64,000 nucleotides of DNA. Source: Alistipes sp. (lineage in GTDB: Bacteria; Bacteroidota; Bacteroidia; Bacteroidales; Rikenellaceae). Below are positions 16,883-25,803 of the stretch, piece after piece (position 1 is the first letter of the stretch; every line of letters starts with the position of its first letter). Location: positions 124,001 to 188,000 of the forward strand of contig JALENN010000010.1 of NCBI GenBank assembly GCA_022767745.1, in the 5' to 3' direction. The position numbers were made by a program, and so were the translations under genes. The notes below the pieces were generated by a model. That model did no database searches and was not told the origin of the DNA. It saw only the letters and a program-made list of their open reading frames with translations.

Positions 16883-18502
16883 ATGAGTTGCTCTAAAAAA
16901 CATATACCCGAAATGGGACGCGGTTTCCGCATCTGCGACTGTGGCCCCGAGCTCAAGGTCGAGCAGGTCGAGGGATGCTTCAAGTTGCACGAGACACCGT
17001 GGCTCGATCCCTACCCCGACAACATCCCGACCGACATATACGAGGTGCGCTTCAAGAATACGCGCCGTTCTTATTATCAGAACGTTAACAACCTCAATCT
17101 CAAGCGCGGCGACATCGTTGCCGTGGAGGCTTCACCCGGTCACGACATCGGTATCATATCGCTCACGGGCGACATGGTGGCCAAGCAGATACGCCGGACG
17201 GGCTTCACCCCATTCAACGGCGAGTACAAGAAGATCTACCGCAAGGCAAAACCCTACGACATCGAACGCTGGCAGGAGGCCATAGCGCTCGAGCACGACA
17301 CCATGATACAGGCGCGCCAGATTGCCGCCGAGATGGGTCTCGACATGAAGATCGGCGACGTGGAGTATCAGGGCGACAAGATCAAGGCCATATTCTACTA
17401 CATAGCCGAGGGGCGTGTCGATTTCCGCGAGCTGATCAAGGTCTTCGCCGAGCGTTTCCACATACGCATCGAGATGAAGCAGATCGGCGCGCGCCAGGAG
17501 GCGGGCCGCATAGGCGGCATCGGTGCCTGCGGCCGCGAGCTGTGCTGCGCCTCGTGGGTATCGAATTTCTCAAGCGTCACCACCAACGCCGCCCGCGTGC
17601 AGGACATATCGCTCAACCCGCAGAAACTGGCAGGCCAGTGCTCGAAGCTCAAGTGCTGCCTCATGTACGAGTATGACACCTATGCCGACGCCCGGCAGAC
17701 CATTCCCCGCGTCAAGGAGCCGCTGCAGGCCATGGACGGCGAGTACTACCTCGTCAAGACCGACATTCTGGCCCACACGATGACCTTCAGCAGCAGCAAG
17801 GATGCCATGGTCAACGTAGTAACCATCCCCACCTCGCGCGTACGCGAGATCATTGCGGCCAACCGCGCCGGCAAGAAGGTCGATTCGATTGTCGACAAGG
17901 ACGACACGCCGCAGGTCGAAGAGCCGACATTCTGCACGGGCGAGGACAGCATCACGCGTTTCGACAATCCGGGCAAGCGCCGCAAGAACCGCGGCCGCAA
18001 GGAGCAGCGCCGTCAGGAGAAGGCCGCACCCGAGAGCAGCGACAACGCACCGGCCACCGCCGAGCAGCAGCCTGCGGCCAAGACTGGCGCCAACGCCAAT
18101 GCAAATGCGAACGGCGGACGCAACCGCCGCGGCGAGGGACGCAACCGCCCGAACCGTGCCGAGAAGCAGCCGTCGGGCGAGGCTGCCGCAACCGAGGCAA
18201 AACGCCAGGGACAACGCGACAGCCGCCCTGCCGAGGGCGAGGCCCCGCGCCGCCGTGACGACCGACGCCAGGGCCGCGGGCGCAACCAGCAGAATCAGGG
18301 CCAGGCACAAGGTCAGGGCCAGCCTCAGGGACAGGAACAGGGCGCCAACCGCCGGCAGGAAGGCGGCGAGCGCGCCGAACGTAACGACCGCCAGCGCGAC
18401 AACGGCGCACCGCGCCGCCGTGAGCGACGCGAGCGTCACGACAACGCACAGCAGCCGCGTACCGAGCAGGCTACACAACCCCAGCGCAGCAAGGAGGAGT
18501 AA
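16883..18502 (+). CDS. ricT: PSP1/RicT-like regulatory iron-sulfur complex protein with long basic tail
   Basis: 539 residues. The PSP1 domain spans about residues 30-290: FHIRIEMKQIGARQEAGRIG leads into GACGRELCCASW and, further on, CSKLKCCLMYEYDT. Those cysteine pairs correspond to conserved RicT (YaaT) cysteines that help bind Fe-S clusters in the Bacillus RicAFT complex, which affects mRNA maturation. Residues from about 350 to the end are a low-complexity Arg/Gln/Asn/Glu tail, likely disordered and possibly RNA-binding. It is followed 3 nt later by a gldH-like gene, an arrangement known in Bacteroidota. I chose the start MSCSKKHIPEMGRGF; an ATG 14 codons earlier lies within the palindrome. 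Confidence 0.85.
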   Translation: MSCSKKHIPEMGRGFRICDCGPELKVEQVEGCFKLHETPWLDPYPDNIPTDIYEVRFKNTRRSYYQNVNNLNLKRGDIVAVEASPGHDIGIISLTGDMVAKQIRRTGFTPFNGEYKKIYRKAKPYDIERWQEAIALEHDTMIQARQIAAEMGLDMKIGDVEYQGDKIKAIFYYIAEGRVDFRELIKVFAERFHIRIEMKQIGARQEAGRIGGIGACGRELCCASWVSNFSSVTTNAARVQDISLNPQKLAGQCSKLKCCLMYEYDTYADARQTIPRVKEPLQAMDGEYYLVKTDILAHTMTFSSSKDAMVNVVTIPTSRVREIIAANRAGKKVDSIVDKDDTPQVEEPTFCTGEDSITRFDNPGKRRKNRGRKEQRRQEKAAPESSDNAPATAEQQPAAKTGANANANANGGRNRRGEGRNRPNRAEKQPSGEAAATEAKRQGQRDSRPAEGEAPRRRDDRRQGRGRNQQNQGQAQGQGQPQGQEQGANRRQEGGERAERNDRQRDNGAPRRRERRERHDNAQQPRTEQATQPQRSKEE

Positions 18503-18505
18503 AGG

Positions 18506-18973
18506 ATGGCGTCCGCGCTTCACACATTCCGACATTGGGCGATGATGCCCGCAGCGGCCGTGTGCCTTGCCTTCTGCACGGCATGCGGCATCGAACCCTG
18601 CCGCGTGGCGATGGCCGATGTCGACAGCAGCAGCTGGGACGATACCGTCACCGTCACATACGAGAATGCCGACACTGCGGCGCTTTACGACCTTTCGGTC
18701 GTGCTGCACGTCGTGCCGGCCTTCAAGTCGGAGCAGCTGCCTCTCTCGATAGAGATACTCTCGCCCGACTCGATGCGCCTGACCGAGGATGTGACACTAG
18801 CCACGACTGCCGCCGACGCGCCGCCGACATCATACGGCAAGGATATGGAGGCCCCCTACCGCCGCAGCGTGCGGCTCCACAGCAAGGGCTGCTACACGAT
18901 AAGCCTCACGCCGCGCGAGCCTGTCGCCGGAGTGGAGGCCGCCGGAGTGACATTTCAACCCGTAACACAATAG
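18506..18973 (+). CDS. gldH: GldH-like lipoprotein
   Basis: 155 residues. An N-terminal hydrophobic segment ends at a lipobox-like Cys (AVCLAFCTAC). The body has SSSWDDTVTVTYENADTAAL and YDLSVVLHVV, matching the beta-rich GldH lipoproteins. GldH supports gliding in Flavobacterium, but homologues are widespread in non-gliding gut Bacteroidota, where the role is unclear. It starts 3 nt after the ricT stop and trmB follows 13 nt on, so the three form an operon. The match is modest but the gene order supports it. Confidence 0.7.
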   Translation: MASALHTFRHWAMMPAAAVCLAFCTACGIEPCRVAMADVDSSSWDDTVTVTYENADTAALYDLSVVLHVVPAFKSEQLPLSIEILSPDSMRLTEDVTLATTAADAPPTSYGKDMEAPYRRSVRLHSKGCYTISLTPREPVAGVEAAGVTFQPVTQ

Positions 18974-18986
18974 AACAGACATCACC

Positions 18987-19730
18987 GTGGGAAAAGACAA
19001 ACTGAGAAGGTTCGCCGAAAACCTCACATTCAAATGCCTCGTACAACCCGAATTCGAGGATATATTCCATAAGGACCACCCGCTCAAGGGGCGCTGGAAC
19101 GCCGATTTCTTCGGCAACGACCGCCCCATCATCCTCGAGCTCGGCTGCGGCAAGGGCGAGTACACCATAGCCTTGGCACGCCGCAACCCGCAATACAACT
19201 ATATAGGCGTCGACATCAAGGGCGCACGCATGTGGCGCGGAGCGAAGACCGCAACCGAGGAGAAGATGGACAACGTGGGCTTCCTGCGCACGCGCATCGA
19301 GTTCATCGATTCGTTCTTCGCCGAGGGCGAGGTTGCCGAGATATGGATCACGTTCCCCGACCCGCAGCTCAAGACGCGCCGGGCGAAGAAACGACTCACG
19401 TCGCCGCTCTTTCTCGAGTACTACGCACGGTTCCTGCGCGAGGACGGCTGGATCAACCTCAAGACCGACTCGCAGCACCTCTACGGCTACACGAACGAGG
19501 TGATACGCCGCTTCGGCCTTCCGTGCGAGGTGTCGAACAACGACATCTACGGCTCGGGCTATGCCGACGAAACCCTCTCGGTAAAGACAGCCTACGAGAC
19601 ACGTTTCCTGCAGCTGGGCCTGCCCATCACCTACACCCGTTTCTCGCTGGGCGGACAGCGCCATTTCGAAATGTTCGACTGGGAGGAGGACGAGAAGGCC
19701 GAAAAGGACAACGAGGAGGCCCGCAAATAG
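18987..19730 (+). CDS. trmB: tRNA (guanine-N7)-methyltransferase
   Basis: 247 residues, starting at GTG. It methylates G46 in the variable loop of tRNAs using SAM. LELGCGKGEYTIALARRNPQ is the SAM-binding motif, IGVDIKGARMW carries the acidic ribose contact, and WITFPDPQLKTRRAKKRL is the TrmB signature. GTG is the only start that gives a full-length family protein without running into gldH. Last gene of the ricT-gldH-trmB operon, with a terminator right behind. Confidence 0.92.
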   Translation: MGKDKLRRFAENLTFKCLVQPEFEDIFHKDHPLKGRWNADFFGNDRPIILELGCGKGEYTIALARRNPQYNYIGVDIKGARMWRGAKTATEEKMDNVGFLRTRIEFIDSFFAEGEVAEIWITFPDPQLKTRRAKKRLTSPLFLEYYARFLREDGWINLKTDSQHLYGYTNEVIRRFGLPCEVSNNDIYGSGYADETLSVKTAYETRFLQLGLPITYTRFSLGGQRHFEMFDWEEDEKAEKDNEEARK

Positions 19731-19750
19731 GCCGTAACATTATTACCTAA

Positions 19751-19795
19751 ACGGAGAGCGGCGGCGTACCACACAAGTACGCCGCCGCTCCGTTT
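19751..19795 (+). terminator. Terminator after trmB
   Basis: Long GC-rich stem, CGGA...AGCGGCGGCGTAC against GTACGCCGCCGCTCCG with one bulged base, followed by TTTT. Confidence 0.8.
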
Positions 19796-19820
19796 TACTG
19801 CCCATCTGTTACACCGCATG

Positions 19821-19860
19821 AAAAAGGGGAACCCCGACGCCTGCGGCATCGGGGCTCCCC
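19821..19860 (-). terminator. Terminator of the DegP-like gene
   Basis: 12-bp stem with GGGGAGCCCCGA/TCGGGGTTCCCC on the minus strand, 11-nt loop, then TTTTT. Confidence 0.85.
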
Positions 19861-19913
19861 GCCTAACCAACCTTACATGAAAAAACCCTATTGTAGTTTC
19901 ATTCGTTTCAAAG

Positions 19914-21419
19914 TTACTGCACGATCATGTAGCTTGCGGCACGACCGTCGGGATATATTCCGTCGATCGACTCTATCGGCTCGGTCATCTGCTCCATGTC
20001 GCTGAGCGAGGTGATCTGACGGTTGTTGATGTGGGTGATGATGAATCCCTCACGTACGCGGGCCCTCTCGAGCAGACCGCCACGCTTGATACCCACAACC
20101 TGCACACCGCCGCGGATCTCCAGCTTGTCGCATATCTTCTTGCCCGCGTCGGCGAACTTGCCGCCCAGTTCGGCAGCCACGTCAACCATCTCGCGCGTCA
20201 TCATTTCGTTCTTGCCGACCTTGTTCTTCAACACGGCCTCCACCTCTTTCTTGTCGCCGTCACGCATGATCGTGATCTTGACCTTGTCGTTGGGACGGTG
20301 CTGTGCCATCTTCTCCATCATCGTAGAGGCGTCGTCGGTCTTCACGCCGTCGATGGCCACGATTATGTCACCCTTGCGGATACCGGCCTCCGAAGCCGCG
20401 CTGCCATCCACAACCGATGCCACGTAGAGTCCTCCGGGGGTCTTGATACCCGTCTTCTCACCCATCTGCTCGATGAAGGTCTGGTCGATGGCGCGGTACG
20501 ACACACCGAGTATTGCACGCTGCACGACGCCGTACTCCTTCAGGTCGACAACCACCTTGCGGACGATGGTCTCGGGCACGGCAAACGAGTAACCCACGTA
20601 GCTGCCCGTCGACGACTTGATGACGGTGTTGATGCCGACCAGCTCGCCGCGCGTATTGACAAGCGCACCGCCCGAGTTGCCGGGGTTGACGGCGGCATCG
20701 GTCTGTATGAACGACTCGATACGCGCCTCGTTGGGAATCACGCCCAGGTCACGCGCCTTGGCGCTGACGATACCGGCCGTGATGGTCGACTGCAGGTCGA
20801 AGGGAGAACCTATGGCCAGCACCCACTCGCCCAGACGCAGGTCATCGGAATTGCCGAACGGCAGCGTGGGCAGATCCTCGCCCTCGATCTTGATCAACGC
20901 GATATCGGTCGTGGGGTCGGTTCCGACAAGCTTGGCATCAAACAGACGTCCGTCGTTAAGTTTAACCTTGAGTTTGGTAGACTCCTCGATCACATGGTTG
21001 TTGGTGACGATATATCCGTCGGTCGAGATTATCACGCCCGAACCACCGGCGCGCTGCTCGCGGGTCTGGGGCTCGCCGCCGCCATAACCGTATGGGATGC
21101 CGAAGAAATCGAAGAAGGGGTCATACGACCTGCCGCCTCCGTACTGTACCTCGCGTATCGACTCGATGTTAACCACGGCCTTCACCGCGTTCTCTGCCGC
21201 ATAGGTCAGATCGGGATACTGGTCGGCCTGATATGCCGCAAAGTGGTTGCCGGCCTTGGGCATGGTGTCACTCACCGCAACGCCGGACTTCTCCGAAGGG
21301 AAATATGCCGATACGGGCGATGTCGAGGCCGAAAACTTGTTTATGCTCCAACCGGCTAAGCCGCCTACGGCTGCCGATACCATGACTGCTCCTAAAAATA
21401 CAAATGCCGTCTTTTTCAT
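19914..21419 (-). CDS. DegP/HtrA family periplasmic serine protease
   Basis: 501 residues. An N-terminal membrane or signal segment (MKKTAFVFLGAVMVSAAVGG) precedes a trypsin-like domain with His in TNNHVIE, Asp in TDIALIK and Ser in NPGNSGGALV. A PDZ domain (about residues 290-385, GLYVASVVDGSAASEAGIRKG) and a degenerate second PDZ (about 430-490) follow. It refolds or degrades damaged envelope proteins. I used the ATG at 21419; a GTG two codons earlier is possible. Monocistronic. The 270 nt upstream are AT-rich, with no consensus -7 box I would trust, which could fit control by a stress sigma factor. Confidence 0.92.
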   Translation of the reverse strand: MKKTAFVFLGAVMVSAAVGGLAGWSINKFSASTSPVSAYFPSEKSGVAVSDTMPKAGNHFAAYQADQYPDLTYAAENAVKAVVNIESIREVQYGGGRSYDPFFDFFGIPYGYGGGEPQTREQRAGGSGVIISTDGYIVTNNHVIEESTKLKVKLNDGRLFDAKLVGTDPTTDIALIKIEGEDLPTLPFGNSDDLRLGEWVLAIGSPFDLQSTITAGIVSAKARDLGVIPNEARIESFIQTDAAVNPGNSGGALVNTRGELVGINTVIKSSTGSYVGYSFAVPETIVRKVVVDLKEYGVVQRAILGVSYRAIDQTFIEQMGEKTGIKTPGGLYVASVVDGSAASEAGIRKGDIIVAIDGVKTDDASTMMEKMAQHRPNDKVKITIMRDGDKKEVEAVLKNKVGKNEMMTREMVDVAAELGGKFADAGKKICDKLEIRGGVQVVGIKRGGLLERARVREGFIITHINNRQITSLSDMEQMTEPIESIDGIYPDGRAASYMIVQ

Positions 21420-21690
21420 AATCACAGATAAGTTAAATACTTTTTGTTTTTATTTCCAAATTAGGCAATTTTTCTCATCCGTATTTCTTTTTTTTCAGTT
21501 TCGTACTAATAACGCAACACGCACCCCATTTATTATGGAATTTTAGAAAAAATATTATCGCCAACCGCTCCCGAGGCCGTTTGCGCCCCGCGTGCAGCGA
21601 TTCACCCCTCAATTTGTCCGTTTCGCCTTGCTTGCCGTACCGTAACACATTCTTTTCAGTACTTTTACGCAGGGAATAATCGACCATCGT

Positions 21691-22704
21691 ATGACATCAC
21701 GCAAGAACAAAATCAGCCGTGCCGATTTTTTGCGTATCGGGGCGGCCGCCGCCGGAGCATTTGCAGCAATGCCCCTTCTCTCCTCGTGCGATGCCATGCA
21801 AAGATGCCGCCGCGACAACCGCTCCTGCTTCAAGGGGGTGCAGATGGGTGCCATAACCCACAGTTTCCGCGACATGCCGTCGGCCTCGGCCGCCGAAACG
21901 CTGCTCTACATACTCGGCTCGGGCGTCGGCTCGGTCGAACTTATGGGAGGCGTTGCCGAAAGCTATGCCGTCCGTACCCCCGTGCCGCACCCCAAGCCAT
22001 ACGGCCAGCGGCCCAACGGTCCCATTCCACCACACGCGCTGCGGCAGGACGAGATGCGCAAGCTCCGGCAGACCGACACCCCCGCCGACTACGGGGCATA
22101 CACCCGCCTGGCGGAACTCTACCGCCGCGCCGGTGTCGACATACATATAATAAAATACAGCCCCACGGCCGACATGAGCGACGAGCAGCTGGACCACATC
22201 TTCGCCGCATGCCGCGCCATCGGAGCCATGGGCGTGACAACCGAACTGAGCGAGGAGACGGCACAACGCGTAGCGCCCTTCGCCGAGAAGTACGGCCTGC
22301 AACTCATATTCCACAACCACTTCCAGGCGGCGCACCGCCACTGGCGCGGATACGACACCTACCTGAAATACAGCCCCAACATAATGATCAACTTCGACGC
22401 TGGGCACTATTTCGGCTCGACGGGCAACAATCCGTGCGACGTCATACGCGAGTACCACGACCGCATAGTGTCGATACATGTCAAGGACAAGACCTCGCCG
22501 CGACACGGCAACCGCAACAAGCCCTGGGGCGAGGGTGAGACCCCGCTCCCGCAGCTGTTCGACCTGCTGGCTTCGAACGCCGGACGCAAGGGATGGCCCG
22601 TGCATTGCGACATCGAGCTCGAATACCGCATTCCCGAGGGTTCGTCACCCGTCGAAGAGGTAGCACGATGCCTCGGCTACGCCCGCAACTGCATCATGGG
22701 ATAG
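21691..22704 (+). CDS. Sugar phosphate isomerase/epimerase-like TIM-barrel lipoprotein
   Basis: 337 residues. The N-terminus SRADFLRIGAAAAGAFA resembles a Tat-type leader and ends in LLSSC, a lipobox. The body is an AP-endonuclease-2/xylose-isomerase-like TIM barrel: LELYRR-type helices, LIFHNHFQAAHRHWRGYDTY, MINFDAGHYFGSTG and VHCDIELEYRI carry His, Asp and Glu expected to hold a divalent metal. Exported members of this family are common in Bacteroidota and act on sugars or 3-keto-glycosides; the substrate here is unknown. The -7-like box TACTTTTA at 21660-21667 precedes it. Confidence 0.8.
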   Translation: MTSRKNKISRADFLRIGAAAAGAFAAMPLLSSCDAMQRCRRDNRSCFKGVQMGAITHSFRDMPSASAAETLLYILGSGVGSVELMGGVAESYAVRTPVPHPKPYGQRPNGPIPPHALRQDEMRKLRQTDTPADYGAYTRLAELYRRAGVDIHIIKYSPTADMSDEQLDHIFAACRAIGAMGVTTELSEETAQRVAPFAEKYGLQLIFHNHFQAAHRHWRGYDTYLKYSPNIMINFDAGHYFGSTGNNPCDVIREYHDRIVSIHVKDKTSPRHGNRNKPWGEGETPLPQLFDLLASNAGRKGWPVHCDIELEYRIPEGSSPVEEVARCLGYARNCIMG

Positions 22705-22748
22705 GACATATTTTCCTTACCGCAACTACATTTTTTCACATTTTACCA

Positions 22749-22789
22749 CAATGCGTTCCGACCATTACAAGCACGGCTGGAACGCATTG
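22749..22789. repeat. 11-bp inverted repeat upstream of the TonB receptor gene
   Basis: CAATGCGTTCC (22749-22759) and GGAACGCATTG (22779-22789) are perfect arms around a 19-nt loop. No T-tract on either strand, so a plain terminator is unlikely. It lies 44 nt past the isomerase stop and about 130 nt before the receptor -7 box. The rest of 22705-22951 shows only AT-rich DNA. Confidence 0.5.
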
Positions 22790-22917
22790 CCGCATTCCGC
22801 CGCCACGGATTGCGGCAAACGCGCCCCGTCCCATAACACACACGCCCCAACCGTATTATAGCCCGCCGTTTAACACGATCTTAACACGGCGCAAACAAAA
22901 TCGTAACAAACCTCCGA

Positions 22918-22925
22918 TACTTTTG
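22918..22925 (+). promoter_or_regulatory. -7 box of the TonB receptor operon
   Basis: Perfect TACTTTTG 27 nt upstream of the ATG; no clear -33 partner. Confidence 0.5.
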
Positions 22926-22951
22926 CCGCAGCATTAACCAATATAAGAAAG

Positions 22952-25771
22952 ATGAAAAAACTTTTACCACTGTTTTTCTCATTCGTGATGCTGCTGGCCG
23001 GTCATGCCGCAGCACAGAACACCGGAGTGCTTTCGGGCAGCGTAACCGAAAAGGCCGGAAACCGCACCCTTCCCGGCGCAATTCTCCGACTCGACAAGCA
23101 CAACCGCTACACCTTCTCGGACAAGAACGGTAACTTCGAGTTCCTCGACGTTCCGGCCGGAGAGTATGAGATCGAAGCCTCGTATCTCGGATACAAGATG
23201 ACATACATCCACGCCACCGTCACCGCCGGCGGCAACACATCGGTCGCCATAGCCATGGAGGAGGATGCCGTATCGGTAGGCGAAGTCGTCGTCATGGGCG
23301 ACATGCTCCGCGGTCAGGCCAAGGCCTTCAACCAGCAGCGCACCAACCGCAACATAACCAACGTGATCTCGGCCGACCAGGTAGGCCGCTTCCCCGACTC
23401 GAACATCGGCGACGCACTGAAGCGCGTGCCGGGCATCACCATGCAGAACGACCAGGGCGAGGCGCGCAACATCATCGTGCGCGGTCTGGCCTCGGAGCTC
23501 AACTCGGTGACGCTCAACGGCAACCGTATCCCCTCGGCCGAAGGCGACAACCGCAAGGTACAGATGGACCTCATACCGTCGGACATGATACAGACCATAC
23601 AGGTGAACAAGACACTGACCCCCGACATGGACGGTGACGCCATCGGCGGCTCGGTCGACCTCGTGACGCGTGCCGCCTCGGGCGGACAGCGCATATCGCT
23701 CACTGCGCTGGGCGGCTATAACCCCATACGCAGCGGCGCGACGGGATCGGGATCGTTCGTCTACTCGAACCGCTTTGCCAAGGAGAAGGTCGGCCTGGTA
23801 TTCAGCGCCTCGTACATGAACAAGGACTACGGCTCGGACAACATCGAAGCCGTATGGGCCGAGGATGACGACCACAACGTATATGTCGAGGAGATGGATA
23901 TCCGCAAGTACGACGTACAGCGTGTACGCCGCAGCGCCTCGCTCAACCTCGACTGGAAGATCAACGCCAACAACACCATCGCCGCCGACCTCATGTACAA
24001 CTGGCGCGACGACCGCGAGAACCGCTACCGCACCTGCTTCGAGGACATCGAGCCCGTCTACGACAACGGTGCCATCACTGGCTACACTGGTACCATATCG
24101 CGCGAGACCAAGGGCGGTATCGACAACTCGCGCAACAAGCGCCGCCGTCTCGAGGACCAGCGCGTACAGTCATATGCCCTTACGGGTACGCACCTCATAT
24201 CGCCCAAGTTCGACCTCGACTGGAACATCAGCTACTCGAAGGCCAGCGAGGACCGTCCCCACGAGCGTTACATCGAGTACAAGCAGGAGGATGTCGCAAT
24301 GTCGCAGGACCTGAGCGACACCTATCTGCCCTACGTTGCAGCTCCTGAGCAGAGCGCCGACCTGTTCGCCTTCGACAAGCTCACCGAGCAGCACGACTAC
24401 ACCGACGAGACGGAGTACGCCGCCAAGGTCAACGCCCGCGTACCGTTCTCGGTGATCGACGGTCAGAAGGGACGTCTGCACTTCGGTCTGCGCGCCCGCA
24501 TCAAGAGCAAGGAGCGTAACAACAACTTCTTCGAGTACACGCCCGTCGACGGCATGCCTTCGCTCGCCGGCATCGACAACGTCACCTACAACTCACACCT
24601 CACGCAGGGCGACCGCTACATACCGGGCACCTTCGTATCGAACTCATGGCTCGGCAACGTCAACATCTACGACCCCGTAATGTTCGCCCCCGAGGCCGAC
24701 CCGTCGGAGTATCTGGTCAACAACTACAACGCCAACGAACAGATCTATGCCGGATACATCCGCTGGGACCAGGACATCACGCCCGACCTGACCTTCATCG
24801 TCGGCGCCCGCATCGAGAACACGCAGGTCGACTACGAAGGCAACTACGTCCTTAACGAGGACTACGACAACGCCGACAACCGCTCGGCCCGCAACAGCTA
24901 CACCAACGTGCTGCCCAGCCTCACGCTCCGCTGGAACGTAAGCGACCGCTTCATCGCCCGCGGCGCCTTCTCGACGGCACTCGCCCGCCCCAACTACTAC
25001 GCCCTGATACCCTTCGCCGACGTTCAGGCCGAAAACCGCGAGATCTCGGCCGGTAACTCCGACCTGAAGGCCACCTACTCGTACAACTTCGACCTCATGG
25101 GCGAGTACTACTTCCAGTCGGTGGGAGTCCTCTCGGGCGGCATCTTCTACAAGCATCTCAATAACTTCATATACAACTACCTCGACTCGAGCTACACCAC
25201 CGACAAGTTCGCCGCCGACTTCCCCTCGCTGCCCAACCCCATACCCGCAGGCGAGCAGTGGGAGTTCGTACGCCCGCTCAACGGTGACAATGTCGAGCTG
25301 TTCGGTGTCGAGATCGCCCTGCAGCGCAAGTTCGACTTCTTCACCTCGCGCTTCCTGCGTAACTTCAGCCTGATGCTCAACTACACCTACACGCACTCGA
25401 TCGCACAGGGTATCTACAACGAGGACGGCGAGGAGCGCACCGACGTCGAGTTCCCCGGTACGGCGCCCCACATGTTCAACGCCTCGCTGGCATGGGAGAA
25501 CACCCGCTTCTCGGCCCGCATATCGCTCAACTACACGGGCAACTACCTCGACGAGGTTGCCGGCAACGCCTTCGAGGACCGCTACTACGGCGGACAGCTC
25601 TTCCTCGACGCCAACGCCTCATACCGCATATACCGCGACCTGCGCATCTTCGTCGAGGCCAACAACCTCACCAACCAGCCGCTGCGCTACTACCAGGGCA
25701 TACGCAGCCGCATGGCACAGCTAGAGTACTACAAGCCCACGTTCAACATCGGCGTGAAGTGGGATTTCTAA
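22952..25771 (+). CDS. TonB-dependent outer-membrane receptor
   Basis: 939 residues. Signal peptide MKKLLPLFFSFVMLLAGHAA, then a carboxypeptidase-regulatory-like domain (about 25-105, VLSGSVTEKAGNRTLPGAIL), a plug domain (about 115-230, RFPDSNIGDALKRVPGITMQ and NIIVRGLASELNSVTLNG) and a 22-strand barrel ending in Phe. It brings a ligand across the outer membrane using TonB energy. It is not of the SusC type, as no SusD follows and the plug lacks that family's length. The next gene, 32 nt on, is a secreted phosphatase, so the ligand may be a phosphorylated compound or the released product; this is inference. Confidence 0.9.
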   Translation: MKKLLPLFFSFVMLLAGHAAAQNTGVLSGSVTEKAGNRTLPGAILRLDKHNRYTFSDKNGNFEFLDVPAGEYEIEASYLGYKMTYIHATVTAGGNTSVAIAMEEDAVSVGEVVVMGDMLRGQAKAFNQQRTNRNITNVISADQVGRFPDSNIGDALKRVPGITMQNDQGEARNIIVRGLASELNSVTLNGNRIPSAEGDNRKVQMDLIPSDMIQTIQVNKTLTPDMDGDAIGGSVDLVTRAASGGQRISLTALGGYNPIRSGATGSGSFVYSNRFAKEKVGLVFSASYMNKDYGSDNIEAVWAEDDDHNVYVEEMDIRKYDVQRVRRSASLNLDWKINANNTIAADLMYNWRDDRENRYRTCFEDIEPVYDNGAITGYTGTISRETKGGIDNSRNKRRRLEDQRVQSYALTGTHLISPKFDLDWNISYSKASEDRPHERYIEYKQEDVAMSQDLSDTYLPYVAAPEQSADLFAFDKLTEQHDYTDETEYAAKVNARVPFSVIDGQKGRLHFGLRARIKSKERNNNFFEYTPVDGMPSLAGIDNVTYNSHLTQGDRYIPGTFVSNSWLGNVNIYDPVMFAPEADPSEYLVNNYNANEQIYAGYIRWDQDITPDLTFIVGARIENTQVDYEGNYVLNEDYDNADNRSARNSYTNVLPSLTLRWNVSDRFIARGAFSTALARPNYYALIPFADVQAENREISAGNSDLKATYSYNFDLMGEYYFQSVGVLSGGIFYKHLNNFIYNYLDSSYTTDKFAADFPSLPNPIPAGEQWEFVRPLNGDNVELFGVEIALQRKFDFFTSRFLRNFSLMLNYTYTHSIAQGIYNEDGEERTDVEFPGTAPHMFNASLAWENTRFSARISLNYTGNYLDEVAGNAFEDRYYGGQLFLDANASYRIYRDLRIFVEANNLTNQPLRYYQGIRSRMAQLEYYKPTFNIGVKWDF

Positions 25772-25803
25772 CACAGGACAACGTTTAACAAAACATCAAT
25801 ACC

